Below are positions 1-11,453 of a stretch of DNA of 64,000 bases, in pieces. Both the position numbers and the translations under genes were made by a program. Location of the stretch: positions 34,081,976 to 34,145,975 of the forward strand of contig JAOWCC010000019.1 in assembly GCA_030867875.1 (NCBI GenBank). The letters run 5' to 3'. Below the pieces are notes generated by a model. The model made no database searches. It saw nothing but the letters and a program-made list of their open reading frames with translations, and was not told the DNA's origin. Origin of the DNA: Actinernus sp. WN-2022 (lineage: Eukaryota > Cnidaria > Anthozoa > Actiniaria > Actinernidae). Within the stretch, counting starts at the first letter, position 1. Each line of letters opens with the position of its first letter.

Positions 1-1106
1 CCTCCAATTGCTTTATGACATGAAATGGGACACGTCTGTGTGGCTGAGCGACGGGTTGTATTCCTTCATCTATGTGTAATTTCACTTGAAAACCCTTTAA
101 TTTTCCCAGCCCATTGAAGATATCATCGTATTCTCTGACGAGAGAGTCGATTTCCGGCTGTTTTGACCCTTGGGATAGACAACTTGGACCAGTCCTAATC
201 GTTGCGACGCATATCAACTCAATAGACATCCCCAATTTCCTTTCACAACGAAGAATTTCTCTTCAGCGAGTTTCTCACCCGATTCCACTCCTGCGTGGAA
301 CTTGCCTAGAATTGGAAGTGCCTTCTCGGATCCATATGAATAGATTTTTGCCCTTGCTTTCGTTATCTTTGGCTGATCCAGTTTTTTTATACGCCTCTTC
401 ATCAACTATGTTAACGCTGGCTCCCGTGTCCGCGACTTCATCGACTTCACGGCGCCCAACGTGAGGGTTGCAAATGCATATTCATCTTCGCTATCGCTAT
501 TATTATCATTCAGAGCATTCACGCGAGGTTTTTGTTTCCAATTCCGCCCTTGCGTTCTCTGCTGTGACGGCTTGTCCGGTGTGGAATCCTTGCTTCTGCA
601 GCACTTTTCGAAATGATTGTATTTCTTGCATGATTAGCACTGTTTGCCAAAAGCAGCACAATTATCTCAACCCTTCGCATGTCGACGTCCGCAATAACCC
701 CAGTCGTTGGTTTGGCGTGACTTCTCATTTTGTTGTTTGCGTGTGTTTGTGGTTATCTTGTTGGCGTGCGCTGACTCACTCGACTCTATTCCCTTTGCCT
801 GGAGATCTGCCAACTCCATGGCTTTCGCCGTGTTGAGTAATTTCTCCAAGTCCATCTCGGGATCTGCTAAGGCTTTTCTTCGTAGTCGAGACGATGTGCA
901 GTTCTGCACTATCTGTGTTTTGATTTCCCGTGCGCGATCATGAAATTCACATGATTTCGCTAGCTGCACCAGCCTTGTGTGAAATGCAGCCACACTCTCG
1001 CCAGCTTGTGAGCTTTGCCCGACGAAACCTGTACACTTCATATTCTAGATTTTTCCTTGGCGAGAAATTGGATATCAAATGCAGGAAACACTGGAAGAGC
1101 CGCCAT
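1..1106 (-). pseudogene. gag-protease-RT remnant of Gypsy copy A
   Basis: Read on the minus strand from the start codon at 1106, fragments match the gag, zinc-knuckle and protease parts of the intact reading frame at 57046-58989. Examples are the segments at 667-1041 and 214-405. Two internal deletions and several stops break the frame. The window begins inside the RT part. No full product is possible. The family role would be capsid, protease and reverse transcriptase of an LTR retrotransposon. Confidence 0.8.
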
Positions 1107-1157
1107 GCTGACTGTTCTTCCTTACGTTTTTGAGTAAAAAAAATCCTCTTCGCCAGA

Positions 1158-1304
1158 TGTAGAATTGTCAGGTTTTTAATGCACACGGGTAAACAGGGAG
1201 TGTCCTTCATACAATCCACTGTGCTATATTTATGTGACACGTTATCAACTGATTCAAAGGAATGCTAACGTAATACAGGATGTTACGTCACATAGGATAC
1301 TACA
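1158..1304 (-). repeat. LTR of Gypsy copy A
   Basis: 147-bp repeat beginning TGTAG and ending CTACA, nearly identical to 54895-55043 and 59041-59187. Just inside it, at 1143-1155, is a one-mismatch version of the primer binding site seen in copy B. Confidence 0.85.
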
Positions 1305-1398
1305 ACGACGATTTGGAGTTTGAGGGAGCTAGAGCGGTGAGTAATATTGCTATTTTACCATGAATTTCGTAAGGTTTAACAAACTTGATTAACTACAG

Positions 1399-2376
1399 CT
1401 TTCGCAGAGTGTGTGTTACCGGTCAAGTGAAAGGTTTTCAAAGGTACTTTCAAGGTCTAGGTCGATGTACTTCCCACCAATTGAATACCAAAGTGATAAG
1501 TCTCAGCACCCGGGTTTTGGGAAAAAGTTTGATTTTCAACTCCTTGTTCGTATGAAGGAAACTCATGACGAAGCCATTGTTTCACCTCTAAAATGGAATT
1601 GAAGGCTAGATTTACAACACAAATTACAGACAGGCAATCCAAATTGCTTGACATTATACAGAATTATACATGATTTTTATATTAGCCCGACTGATTTTGG
1701 AGAAAACATTCATTTTCGCGCGATCGAGGAGGGAAAAATGTACTCCTGGTGAAGTCTATTTCGCCGATGAACGTCAAATCTTGATTGGCGTCATTGGCCC
1801 TCGTGGATACTGCAAAGTATGGCTTTCTGAGAACAACGCCAATGACAGTGAGGTTAAACATTTTGTGCTCGATAACATCGAATCGCCAGTGCATGCAACA
1901 AATGTTGGAGGTCCTCCACTGCCAGTGACTATTCCACCCCATAGCTATTATATTTGGGATCGTCTGGTAGAGCTGGGAGATGTATGAACCCATCCAAACA
2001 ACATTACAACCCGGAAATCCACGAGCGCTTTCGCCAAGCTGAAGTGCAGGTAGTCATGCTACCTCCAAAGGGCCACGAGGCTAACCCGACAGAGTTATTC
2101 CAAGCTATAATCCAGGCGAATGTGAAGTCCTGGAGAGCTCCCAATCAGTCATTTGACGAATGTGGGCCAAGGAACTTTAAAGAAGCACAGCAAGCCGTAT
2201 CTGATGCTCTTGGAAGGCTGAGGTTTAACACTAATGCCTTCCATGGTTGGTACGAGGCACGAGCCACCGGCCGCCATCTTCTGTGTCGCTGGGCCAAGGA
2301 TCGCATGACGAAAATAGTCCTCAGATGGCGTGAAAATGAGGAATCACAAGTTTTCCTTTGGCCACAGAAACTATGA
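1399..2376 (+). pseudogene. IS630/Tc1-mariner-like transposase remnant, copy 1
   Basis: The family cuts and joins DNA with a DDE nuclease. A FADER motif (first acidic residue) lies near 1765. A WDRL motif follows near 1957, then PPKG...NPTELF, with the likely catalytic Glu, near 2075-2100. The tail with WYEARATGRH ends at 2376. The frame is broken: about 78 bp between FADER and the next block are missing compared with copies 2 and 3, and a frameshift falls near 1965. It sits on the opposite strand inside an intron of the unknown R gene. Family assignment rests on the D..D..NPxE pattern and is moderately sure. Confidence 0.6.
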
Positions 2377-5338
2377 GTAGCTTAACTTTTACTTACTGAG
2401 GTTTATTTCCCAGATTCAAACCATGCATACATGTAGCTAAACAAGTGACATGATTTCCCTGTTTCTCAACGAACGTCAATTCGAATTGAGGCCATGTTGA
2501 TTTTCGTAGAAATCACGTGATTTTAGGTTTTACGTTATTCGAGTTTCCATATTTAGAAAGGCTGTAAAACAAAAACCGTAACATTGTTTTCGACAATAAT
2601 ATAATTCCATGTATGGAATTTAATAAGGTTTTTAATAAAAAATAAATGCCGAAAAATAAGTTTGTAGTTTTTGTGTAAAATCGTAAAATGTCATGCATCA
2701 ATTGTTCTGTCCAGACTACTATAGAGTGCATAGTTGCATGCTCTCAGCACAATAATATTATGCTTGCTCAGTACATGTATATTATGAACAAGTATTCGCA
2801 TGAACTGCTCATGTTATATGTGATTTATTGGCACTGACTCATATTTTGAAAGTTCTCAAATTGCACTTGTTCAAGCAATTACCAAAACTTTCAAAATATC
2901 ACTCAGTGCCCATACATCCTGTATATATCACTTGTGTCCTTGTTCCTGCAATATATTTCCTCTTATAAGTCGTATCATTATTTATTTAGGTTATATTATA
3001 CACTCAGGGATTTTGCTGGACTATGTCAAAAATTATACCAGTTATGGTTTACAGTAATTTAGCACTTTTCACAAAAACCTTGACCAGAATGAAACAGAAA
3101 GCTGAATCTAGGTACTGAATCCCTGTATAAAGTACTTTTTTTGTATTCCATGGTTACCTGTATGACTAACCTATTATATATAATTATGGTAAATGATAAG
3201 AACATACTAATGTATCAAGCACAGCATTGGACATTTTTAATCTGGATCCTGAGACCCATAGATTTTAGGGGGGTTTGGGATCCCAAACAAATAATTTATA
3301 GGTGCCCATGTCGAATCCAAGATGGGGGTATGCTGCCTAGTCGCTAAACCAGCAAAACCTTTGGTACATGTACATGTATGCACATGCAATCATAGAAAAG
3401 GAAATAATATATTGCATCCCTGGGATGCATTTTTAGAAATATGTTTTCAATAAAAATGCATGACTTCTGTATTATTGCTGTCGCTGTTTATACAGATTAA
3501 TTATTACATTAACTAGGAAAACATTAAATGCCTCATGACCAAATAACATATAGTAATAATAAGGTCTCTATATTGTAATTTAATTAGACCCTCAACAATT
3601 TCTCTTGTTTTTAATTAATTACTTTCAGAGCGATAACTTACAGGGAGGTCCCACAAATAGTTTGATCTCCTCCACTGCACAGGAGAGGGTGTGTTTTTGA
3701 ACTTACTCCTTGACCACGCGCCATGATACTCAATGTCAACGACTTTCCCACATTTCGTTCATGTGAATAGATCAAGCCAATGCTGCTCTCACCTTTTTGT
3801 AATGGAATCGCCACCAAAGATTAAGAAAGAAAAACATATATATGTATATATACGCACACACTCTTGTTTTCAATAACATTGCACTGCAAGAGAGAACAAG
3901 TAACTAAATTCCATAACAAAGGTTACAATTATAATTGCACTGGTGCAAAAAAATTACACCAGTGCAAAAACTTCCACTGGGAGTTAAAATATTATTGTAC
4001 TACAACATACACATATTACATGTAACATGCACTGTGACATTTCATTTTGCCAGTACCCTCTAAATATTTGCTAGACAAAAAATTCTACTAGCAGCCATTA
4101 CCCAACCTAATTAGCTAAATGATCAATCTATCATAAACAGCACACATTATAAAAAGGGAATTAATTATCGCTTCTCATTGTGGCCCCTAAATTTCGTAGT
4201 AAGACAAATAAAATAGCCTACTTAAAAGGAATACACTTTTCACCAAAGCTTGAATACAGGAGCAAGAAAAAAGAAGATATCAAAAATTGTTATATTGAAA
4301 ATAATAAAATATTGAGATCCATTTCACTTAATATAATACTGCTCACAATTAAATATGATAGTACATGTATCAATCATGTACATGACTTACAAAATGAAGT
4401 TAATCAAAATTGTGCATTATATACAGACAAATCATGTATTTTTGTGTGGCGTTTTCCTGCATTTATCAGTTTGATTATATAGAGGTTATTCACCAAGATT
4501 GAGGATATATTGGCCAAGTTCATTTTTCTGTGTTTATGGACCGAGATGAAGTTGAGGGGAATATAACTTAAAATGCAAGGATATATATTAAATCATTGTT
4601 AAATTCAATGATTTTTAATATCGCATTGTTACGTTAAAATGCAAAGGACAAAGAAACCGAGGTGTGATGTGAAAATACGAGATATATTCCCCTAAAGCTA
4701 AAAGAACAAAGAAAACCAAGCCATGTGAAAAAAGTGTATATATATATGGTCAACAATTCTTATCATTAATATTGATTCTGTATCATGTGAATTAGTTGAA
4801 TAGTACATTTCCTGATTTGAGCATTACCCTAAGACATGCTTTATACATGTAGCTTATAAGCAAATGATTAGTTATGTTGCTTAAAGTTCTGTTTTTGTTT
4901 CATGCATGTAATTCCAGTTGAGGTTATAATTATCTTTAAACCACTTTTAAGGCACCGTATGGTCTGTCACCTATATATATTAATGATCTAATTAAGACTA
5001 AGAGTAAGTCTAGATATTGTCTTAATTCTAATACTGAATTGTTACTAAGCCACTGAGTCATTTATCTCTACCAGCATGTGTTTGTATAATAAAATAATGA
5101 TTCCCTATTTTACCTCACCGGCTTGAATATTCATATATATATTATAAATATTATAAATATATATATATATATTATAAATATAATGAATATGTTATAAATA
5201 TAAACCTATATATAGCTCATGGATGCAGCACTCAAATCAAGAAATATTTCAAATTAGATGACTTGATCTAGAATCGATATTAATGATAACAATGTTTGAT
5301 CATATATACACTTTAATATAACTGTCTTATTTTAATAC
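2377..5338. other. AT-rich non-coding part of unit R, copy 1
   Basis: I see no convincing coding exon here. It is AT-rich, probably intron of the minus-strand R gene, and is conserved in copies 2 and 3. It holds a word repeated in reverse orientation around CTGGTGCAAAAAAATTACACCAG (near 3940-3965) and an AT microsatellite near 5133-5205. Confidence 0.5.
5133..5205. repeat. AT-rich microsatellite (ATATTATAAATAT)n
   Basis: Runs of ATAT and TATAAATAT. The array is longer in copy 1 than at the matching places near 38950 and 63095. Confidence 0.7.
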
Positions 5339-8131
5339 CTTCTGCACACTTCGTTGAGTGTGTCACATTGTAACAAACATGGTTCCAGTTGGGTCCCCAA
5401 GCTGTATGCCCCCTCTTCGGTGACAAATAATTCATGCTCATCTGGGGCTAAAACCTTGTTATCCTTGATATGAAGCTAAACGTTTAAATAATTAATGTTA
5501 ATTTGGTAACATTTGTGCAAACTTAAAGCAAATTGTAAAGCGTTTAGAATTCTTACACTGGTGAGAAAGGCAGAACTCAGCTTGAGCTACGTAAAATTGG
5601 CATCAGTACGATTTACACAGACATCATAGGCAAACCACTGCTCTAATGAAGTAAAAAGTAATAAAAACGTGTTTTTATATTGTTTGTGAATGAAAACAAG
5701 AATACATTTTACATACTTTAGTCGTTACCCTCCCACTTTTTAAGACTGCTCAATTCACATTCAAATATTAGCTATCTAACGAAACCTGTTTAGCATTTAC
5801 AGTAGTGCAGGCAAATCGAGCTGGATTAATATTATCCGAATCGGCGCAAAAAAACATAAAACGCTTTCAAATCCCACATTTGCTACCAGGAATCAGGAGT
5901 ACCAGCCTATAGCCCGAATTTAAGCCATCTCCTCGGCTGAAAATTCAGGCTAACCAGCCCGCCCAGTCCTGAGCTGTCCTGCAATCCAAAACCGCGGCAA
6001 AACGTCACGCGCATGCGTTTTAGATGAGCGCGTCCTACCTCGTTCCCAGTGTCTACTCGACTTGCCTCCGATTTTTATCATCATCATCATCATTAGTAGT
6101 AGTAGTAGTAATAGTAGTATTCGTTTTTTATTCACATTTTTATTCAGAAAATGTTTTCTGAGTTAGGATGGTTCTTTGTATTGTGCACTGTCAGGCAGCT
6201 CTAGTCCAGCTCCTCGAGTTAGGAGCCAGGAGCCCAGCAGGCAGGGTATTGATTTTGCTTTAGAATATGTCATGTGTGTTACTTACATTTCTTGAGATGC
6301 ACCAGTACTTGGTCCCCTGGTGCCCAAGATGCGAAGCCCTGAAATATCTTCGCTTTTCCTCTAGTTGTTGATAATCACCCTTCAGAACTCTGTAGAACTC
6401 CCTAAGGTGACTGCTAACAACCGCTCCACCACCATACTTCCTCCGCAACAGCTCCAAAATGCGAGCTTTCGAGTCAAACGCACTAGCGGGAAGTACAACA
6501 ATTCTGAAATGGACAGATTAATTAAGAAACATTTCAGCTTACAAAAGTTCAATGCTAGAATGCCGGTTTTCATTGCGTGAAGCTGCGTGTCATGACAGGC
6601 CACGTGGCAATTTCGCCCCAGCAAGAGCTCACTTCTTTAATAAGTATCAGGACATAAAACAAAAATATACACGTGATTCTGACCTTGATTCTAGCTTTTG
6701 ACCATTGTGACCCAGTACATGACGGCCACAAGAAGCCACCCAATAGCCTTGTTCATCGTCTCTCTGCCTGGCGCTGTTCTGCTCCAGCTCGACCAAGAGC
6801 TTTAGAGTAAAGTCCCCGAATTCGGAGACTTCACCCCCATTTTCCATGAACGTTTTTCCTTCCCTTAGAATAAAGTGGGTTCTACCCTCACTCTGTAACA
6901 AAAAAAACATAGCAACTTACCTGGCAAATTACTCGGCGCTTGATAAATCCCTATCCAGTGACTAGCCTATCCACTGGATAGAGATTTATCCGGAAACTGA
7001 GGCTATCCAATGTAGCCTTTGAAAAACCGAGCTGGAAAAACCAGCCGACCTGATTGTAAATTATAGAGCAATTAACCCTTTCAGCCCTGAGTCTTTGGAA
7101 GTGATTTTTAGCTATTTCTAGACCAAACAGAACCCTCCCCCCCCTAAGTAAGCTGTAGTCATTGTTACCATGGAATTTTCAACTTGACGGAGCTGGCGGG
7201 AAGTTTGTTTGGAGGAATACAGAGAATTTCAGGCTATTTAAAGCCTTTTTCACCATTTATAGAGTGCTGGAGGACATCATTAAGTCTGGTGAGAGCTTCA
7301 ATCAGCACTTTCTCAAAGAACCGAGTCTGTGCCAGTTTATTGTGACAGAGAAAGAGCCTCATTTTCCACTCGTGAATGGGCCAGGACGTCTTCTGTCACT
7401 TTAGCGTGGGCTTTATAAATGGGGGTCTGGAGCCACCTATCATATTGGACAATATTTACTTGCCATTGATTCCAATATGAAGCTATTAGGTCGAAATGGC
7501 TTTAGACTTCTTCTATATTTTGAAGAATGAAGATGGGGGAGTGCTATGCCGCCGGTGGATTGGATTTCCCGACATGCTTTGCGGTCAGAGTGGTTGAATT
7601 TAGCTTGCTCTGAAGTGCTGGGCAAGTTTCAGTGTTCAGGGACAGAAAGTGAGGTTAGTGGAAACTTGAAAGCCTATATTTGATGTGAAACTATTTTTGA
7701 AACAATTTTTTTCTGTAAGTGTGATTTTAGTCTTTTTTCTGAAATGAAATAATGTAAACTGTAGTTAACTTCTGCAAAGAAAGGGGGATTTAGATAAAAT
7801 GATTCAATGTTAATATGCCTAAATGCAGTTCAGTAAGATCATTTGTCTATACATTATGTTGTGTGTCAATCTCAGGGCCTTGCTCTTTCAACTTAGCCAG
7901 ACTGAAATCCTCAAAGCAAGTAACCAGTAAAACACAACAAATGTCGTGTTTGGGGCTGAAAGGTTAAATAATGCAGGGCCATTACAAATATTTTTCTCAT
8001 TGGCTCGGTAGTCGATGATCTTAATCCATCCACCGGTGGCTCGGTGGTATAATGTTCTTTAAAGATTTGAGTTACATTCTCACAGTATTAACATGAGTAC
8101 TCACCTCTCCTTCGTAGTCATGCCCCTCCAT
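5339..8131 (-). CDS. Unknown split gene of unit R, copy 1 (5-prime exons)
   Basis: I do not recognise this family. Proposed exons on the minus strand are 8105-8131 (start, MEGHDYEGE), 6684-6892, 6287-6503, 5557-5640 and 5339-5475, each with GT-AG borders. The phases join for the first four. Exon 2 reads EGRTHFILREGKTF at its start and exon 3 reads LELLRRKYGGGAVV. The start is supported by a 5-prime exon present in copies 1 and 2. A 16-17-bp duplication repeats the start codon region (8129-8147). Exon 4 contains an in-frame TAG, also present in copy 2 but removed in copy 3 by a 30-bp deletion. Downstream exons lie beyond the Gypsy insertion, outside the window. It may be a host gene caught in duplication, or an old element gene. 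Confidence 0.5.
6078..6120. repeat. (ATC)n then (TAG)n microsatellite
   Basis: Five or more ATC units followed by TAGTAG units. The matching ATC run is at the very end of the window in copy 3. Confidence 0.85.
7076..7963. mobile_element. Non-autonomous piggyBac-like element, 888 bp
   Basis: Ends are inverted copies: CCCTTTCAGCCC on the left and GGGGCTGAAAGG on the right. They are flanked by TTAA on both sides (7072-7075 and 7964-7967), the target duplication used by piggyBac. Copy 2 of unit R has a single TTAA at the matching place (near 40405), which is a clean empty site. No transposase is visible; short open frames inside are not recognised. Insertion therefore postdates the split of copies 1 and 2. 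Confidence 0.8.
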
Positions 8132-8396
8132 AGTCATGCCCCTCCATAGCACAAGCGACTTGCAACCGTTCAGCCAACCGTCCGGTACTACATCAACTGC
8201 TGCATAAAAACTCAGCTCTGCTCGTTATGCGCCGCACAACTGAATAATCAATATTTTATTAAAGTACAGCCTTTTCTCATAGTTTGAGGCATTGTCCAAA
8301 CAAATTGACAGCTCATCTTGCTAGCTCCTCCCAAAGTTTTAGATACAAAAGGAGTATAGTCACAAAGAATCTGGGTGTTTCATGTGTGACTTCCGC

Positions 8397-8844
8397 TTAT
8401 GTAAGATGCAAAGTACCGTTTAATAATACGAGATTTTTCGCGACTTATCTTAGACGCGAAAACTAAGAACAGCTAAATTCCCTGCTTTTAATTAAGATGT
8501 GCTTGGTCGGTGTAAATAAGTTTTGGTCGGTCGGGCGATAAGAAACAAAAAAAAAGTGTTTTAAAAAGCAGATTTCGTACAAGCAGGTAAGTTCCGTAGC
8601 CGTATTGTGTCCGTATTTCGCGTGTAGACGTAAAACGATTCGATCCGGGGCCAAAACGTTACAGATTCGTCACGAATCCGGTAAACGGGGTCTGATTGGT
8701 TGATGTATAAACGCGTACGCCTTGCATTGAATTGGTTTCTCCGTTCTGTGTCCGTATCCGTGCCGTTTGTACGTTAATTCTGTTACTCCCTCACTCATAA
8801 TGAATCTGGAATCTGAAAATTTTCTTTCACTGCAAGTAATTAAC
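8397..8844. other. Unassigned sequence between unit R copy 1 and a minus-strand remnant
   Basis: No exon, RNA gene or repeat structure that I can support. It contains several CG-rich words unlike the AT-rich surroundings. Confidence 0.4.
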
Positions 8845-9434
8845 TTAATTTTGTTTCTTTTTTTGCGGTTGGCTGGTATGATTGGACTTTACTTGCCGCA
8901 ACTTCGGAAGCAATGTCACAATAACATTGGAATCTTCCTTGAGGTCTTCAGGTTGTAAAATGTCATCCTTTTTTGGCATGAAGTCATCAGGTGTGCCGTC
9001 TTTTTGGGTTGCCATCTGTTCCACTTCCTTCTTCTGCTTTATTGACTTCGACAGTATTTCACGGGCACGTTTTATTTCTGCAAAGGCTGCAGTCATATCG
9101 TTGCGCTTGGACTTGATCAGCCCAGTTATCTTTTTCTTAGATTCTTCGTCTGTGCCAGGGTTTGAATAGGTGTTCTTTAATGATGAAATGCGTTCATCAC
9201 ACCTTTTCCTGGTGTAGCACTTGTGACGCCTCACTGTCAAGCAGTGCGGTTTTCCTTAACCTCCAGGCAACATCTGGCCATAAACTGTAGTTTTGGCCAG
9301 TGTGGAAGCCTTTTTGGTGCGGGAAAGTTGGCTTGCTTTCTCGTTCCAAAATATTCTCCTTGTTTTCTCCATTCCCTGCTGGGAATCTATCTCTTCTTCA
9401 TCATAAATTTTCCAGTATGGAGAGGCTGGATTTG
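8845..9434 (-). pseudogene. Coiled-coil protein remnant, function unknown
   Basis: On the minus strand a frame opens after a possible splice acceptor (near 9435) and reads PASPYWKIYDEEEID. It then meets one in-frame TAA near 9260 and continues in the same frame for 131 residues to 8845. The second part is rich in Lys, Glu and Arg with heptad-like spacing, suggesting a coiled coil, and ends basic (SQPQKKKQN). I do not recognise a domain. The single stop may mark a pseudogene or an unspliced intron border. Ser/Thr-rich exon-like blocks on the same strand near 9830-9870, 10815-10870 and 12817-12933 could belong to the same transcription unit, but I could not make the phases join. Confidence 0.35.
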
Positions 9435-9435
9435 A

Positions 9436-10319
9436 AAATAGTGTGTCCGACCGAAAACCTTTGAATCAAATAATTAATTTAATCAGTTAAAATAGTGATT
9501 TTACCTTTTTACATGTGTATTTGTCAGCTAGCTAAAGCCATATTATAGTTCCTCCATCACACATGCCGGCATGGTATCAAATTTGCAAATTTGGTATCAC
9601 ATTTTAGGTACTGATATGAGTACACGTATATATTAAATATCGAATTGAATGTAATTCGCATTGGTCACACACTTGCATATTTTTGTCAGTTATTACTCTT
9701 TTGCCCGTAACATCCCTGTCACATCCTCTATATGTTTAAACCAACAAGTTTGGGACGGTCTTGAAATTAACATGGAAAGATCGGTGTAATATAACTGATG
9801 AGGCTTACCAGTACGACCTACACTTACCAGTTGTCGTGCTTGATGTGGCGGAAGGAGTCACAACTGGGGAAGAAGGCATTTCTATTGAGAATCGTTATCT
9901 TTTGGTATCATTATAATAAGGGGATATCAGAATAGATACCAAAGAATACTACTCGTTAATTTGCTATTTACGCCTGCTTGAAATCTAACTGAAATTGAAG
10001 CCCCATTTACATTCCTAAGAAATTGGCATGGCAAGGTGCATAGACATGCTAGACCGGATTGCGGAGAGCATGGCTTCCTCTCCAGCCGGTTAGAAATTCG
10101 GTTAAATATCAACATTTCAAAAAATTGTCAGTCCGGCTCAAACTTTTTATAGATACCTTATGAAGATGGCATCTCATTATGCAAGTCGTTATCTCCATTA
10201 TTAAAGCGTGATATAAAAAAGACACGAAAGAAAACACTATAATGATCAAGTTTATCAGGGTATTTGAAAACTCACCAGAGACAGAAAATAATCCAATATT
10301 GGGCATGGCATATCCTCAG
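9436..10319. other. Non-coding or intronic stretch
   Basis: AT-rich with no supported gene. A strong minus-strand acceptor (CCTTCTTCCCCAG) followed by a short Ser/Thr-rich reading and a GTAAGT donor lies near 9830-9870. It may be a small exon. Confidence 0.35.
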
Positions 10320-10493
10320 AGACGTCGAAGAATGGATTTGAGGAGACCAGAGGACGGCAGCCGGAAAAAAAGTGGGAAAAGTGCTTCCGATCTTTCCCTG
10401 ACCCCTGTGTCACCGAGGATGCCCATATTTGGGAGGAGCATATTGAAATTATCCAGAAAGTTAAAAGAGCACAAACTTTGGAAACTTACAAAG
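10320..10493 (+). CDS. Candidate upstream exon of the CUT-homeobox gene
   Basis: Between an AG acceptor (CATATCCTCAG) and a GT border, 174 nt stay open in one frame. It reads polar, Trp-containing sequence (WEKCF, FPDPCVTEDAHIWEEH). Its end phase (one base) matches the start phase of the CUT gene exon at 13413, so splicing the two keeps the frame. There is no domain match, and exons in between may be missing. The donor (GTTTGG) is weak. Confidence 0.3.
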
Positions 10494-11277
10494 GTTTGGT
10501 TTGGTGGTAGAAAATACATTTTTCTATAATGTAGGCTCACGACTTTTCAGGAAGTTAAACTGCCTAAAATTACACAGTTGCTATTTTCAATATGTTTTTA
10601 TTAGCTGTTTTTTTTCTCCGTTGAGTTTTCAAATACTCCGATAAATCCTCATTGAGCTGGCTGGTTCAGTCTCGTGTTGATGTTTGCTACTGCCTGGGTG
10701 AGTTTTGTTTTTGTTTATTGTGTATTGTAATGAATGTAACTGAATTGTATTGAATCTCCTTCATACACAATAATCGGAACAACCAATTGCACTCACCGGA
10801 TTGTTCATTTTCCATTTGAAGGGAAGTTTCTGGAATCACTGTTGTTGTGGAAGCTGGAGGGAGTCACAGGGGAAGAGGGCATCTTATTTTTGAAGTCGTT
10901 ATCTATATGTACGTATCATTATGGGAATATGGTCAGAATAAATAATTTTAAAATATTAATTTGGTATAAGTTAAATTATGATGTGATTTTAATTTGTTCG
11001 CCGCCTAGCTGTTACCAGACTAATTCGGATTCAAACTAATTGTTTTCGAGCTGATAAATAGTTTTGTACAGAATTAAAAGGAAGTTCTCTTTAACGAAGT
11101 TGTCAAAAATATACATGTATTTTAGAAAGTTTAAATACAAACATAAGTATGCAATTATTTAACAGTATCGTATCGTACTGGCACGAAATCAGGGACTCAA
11201 AAAAATGGGTTGTTTTGGATTTAATTTTGTTATGTAATACATATTCACAATAATATGGAAATCTATATGTCTTTATG
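10494..11277. other. Non-coding or intronic stretch
   Basis: AT-rich. It holds a minus-strand Ser/Thr-rich exon-like block near 10815-10870 that resembles the one near 9850, and nothing else I can name. Confidence 0.35.
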
Positions 11278-11453
11278 AAGCCTGGTCAATTGCTGGTTTT
11301 CACTTGACGTCATAGCCGCCATGTTGGTGCCCTTAAACAATAGATTCCTCGTTAGCTTCTTTTGTTGGGGCACCAACATGGCCGCCATGCCCTTTGTCAT
11401 TTGAATCTCTGGGGATTGAGTGAAAACCAGCAATAGACTTTCAAAGTCAGGCT
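11278..11453. mobile_element. Short inverted-repeat element (MITE-like)
   Basis: The two ends are imperfect inverted copies. AAGCCTGGTCAATTGCTGG on the left pairs with the complement of the right end (CCAGCAATAGAC...CAGGCTT). Inner arms carry GCCGCCATGTTGGTGCCC and its complement. The open frame crossing it (11263-11769, minus) is a by-product. Confidence 0.65.

Larger units (their letters stand above)
1..1304 (-). mobile_element. Ty3/Gypsy LTR retrotransposon, decayed copy A (cut by window start)
   Basis: This stretch matches the left-running Gypsy element at 57616-59187 almost base for base and ends in the same LTR. Relative to that copy it lacks about 45 bp in the protease region (near 430) and about 220 bp in gag (near 1065), so it is dead. 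The rest of the element lies left of the window. The 3-prime flank ACGAC at 1305-1309 is the same target-site sequence as in copy B, so both copies descend from one insertion that was duplicated with its flanks. Confidence 0.85.
1305..8396. repeat. Unit R, copy 1 (long direct repeat)
   Basis: This block aligns colinearly with 35544-40787 (copy 2) and 59188-64000 (copy 3) over transposase, intron and exon sequence. Its right limit is set by copy 2: identity stops after the shared word GTGACTTCCGC (8386-8396 and 40777-40787). Copies 1 and 3 share segments missing from copy 2 (about 2935-3355 and 5816-6270). Copy 1 alone has the piggyBac-like insert at 7076-7963. No terminal inverted repeats are visible at the limits, so this looks like segmental duplication rather than one transposon. 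Confidence 0.8.
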
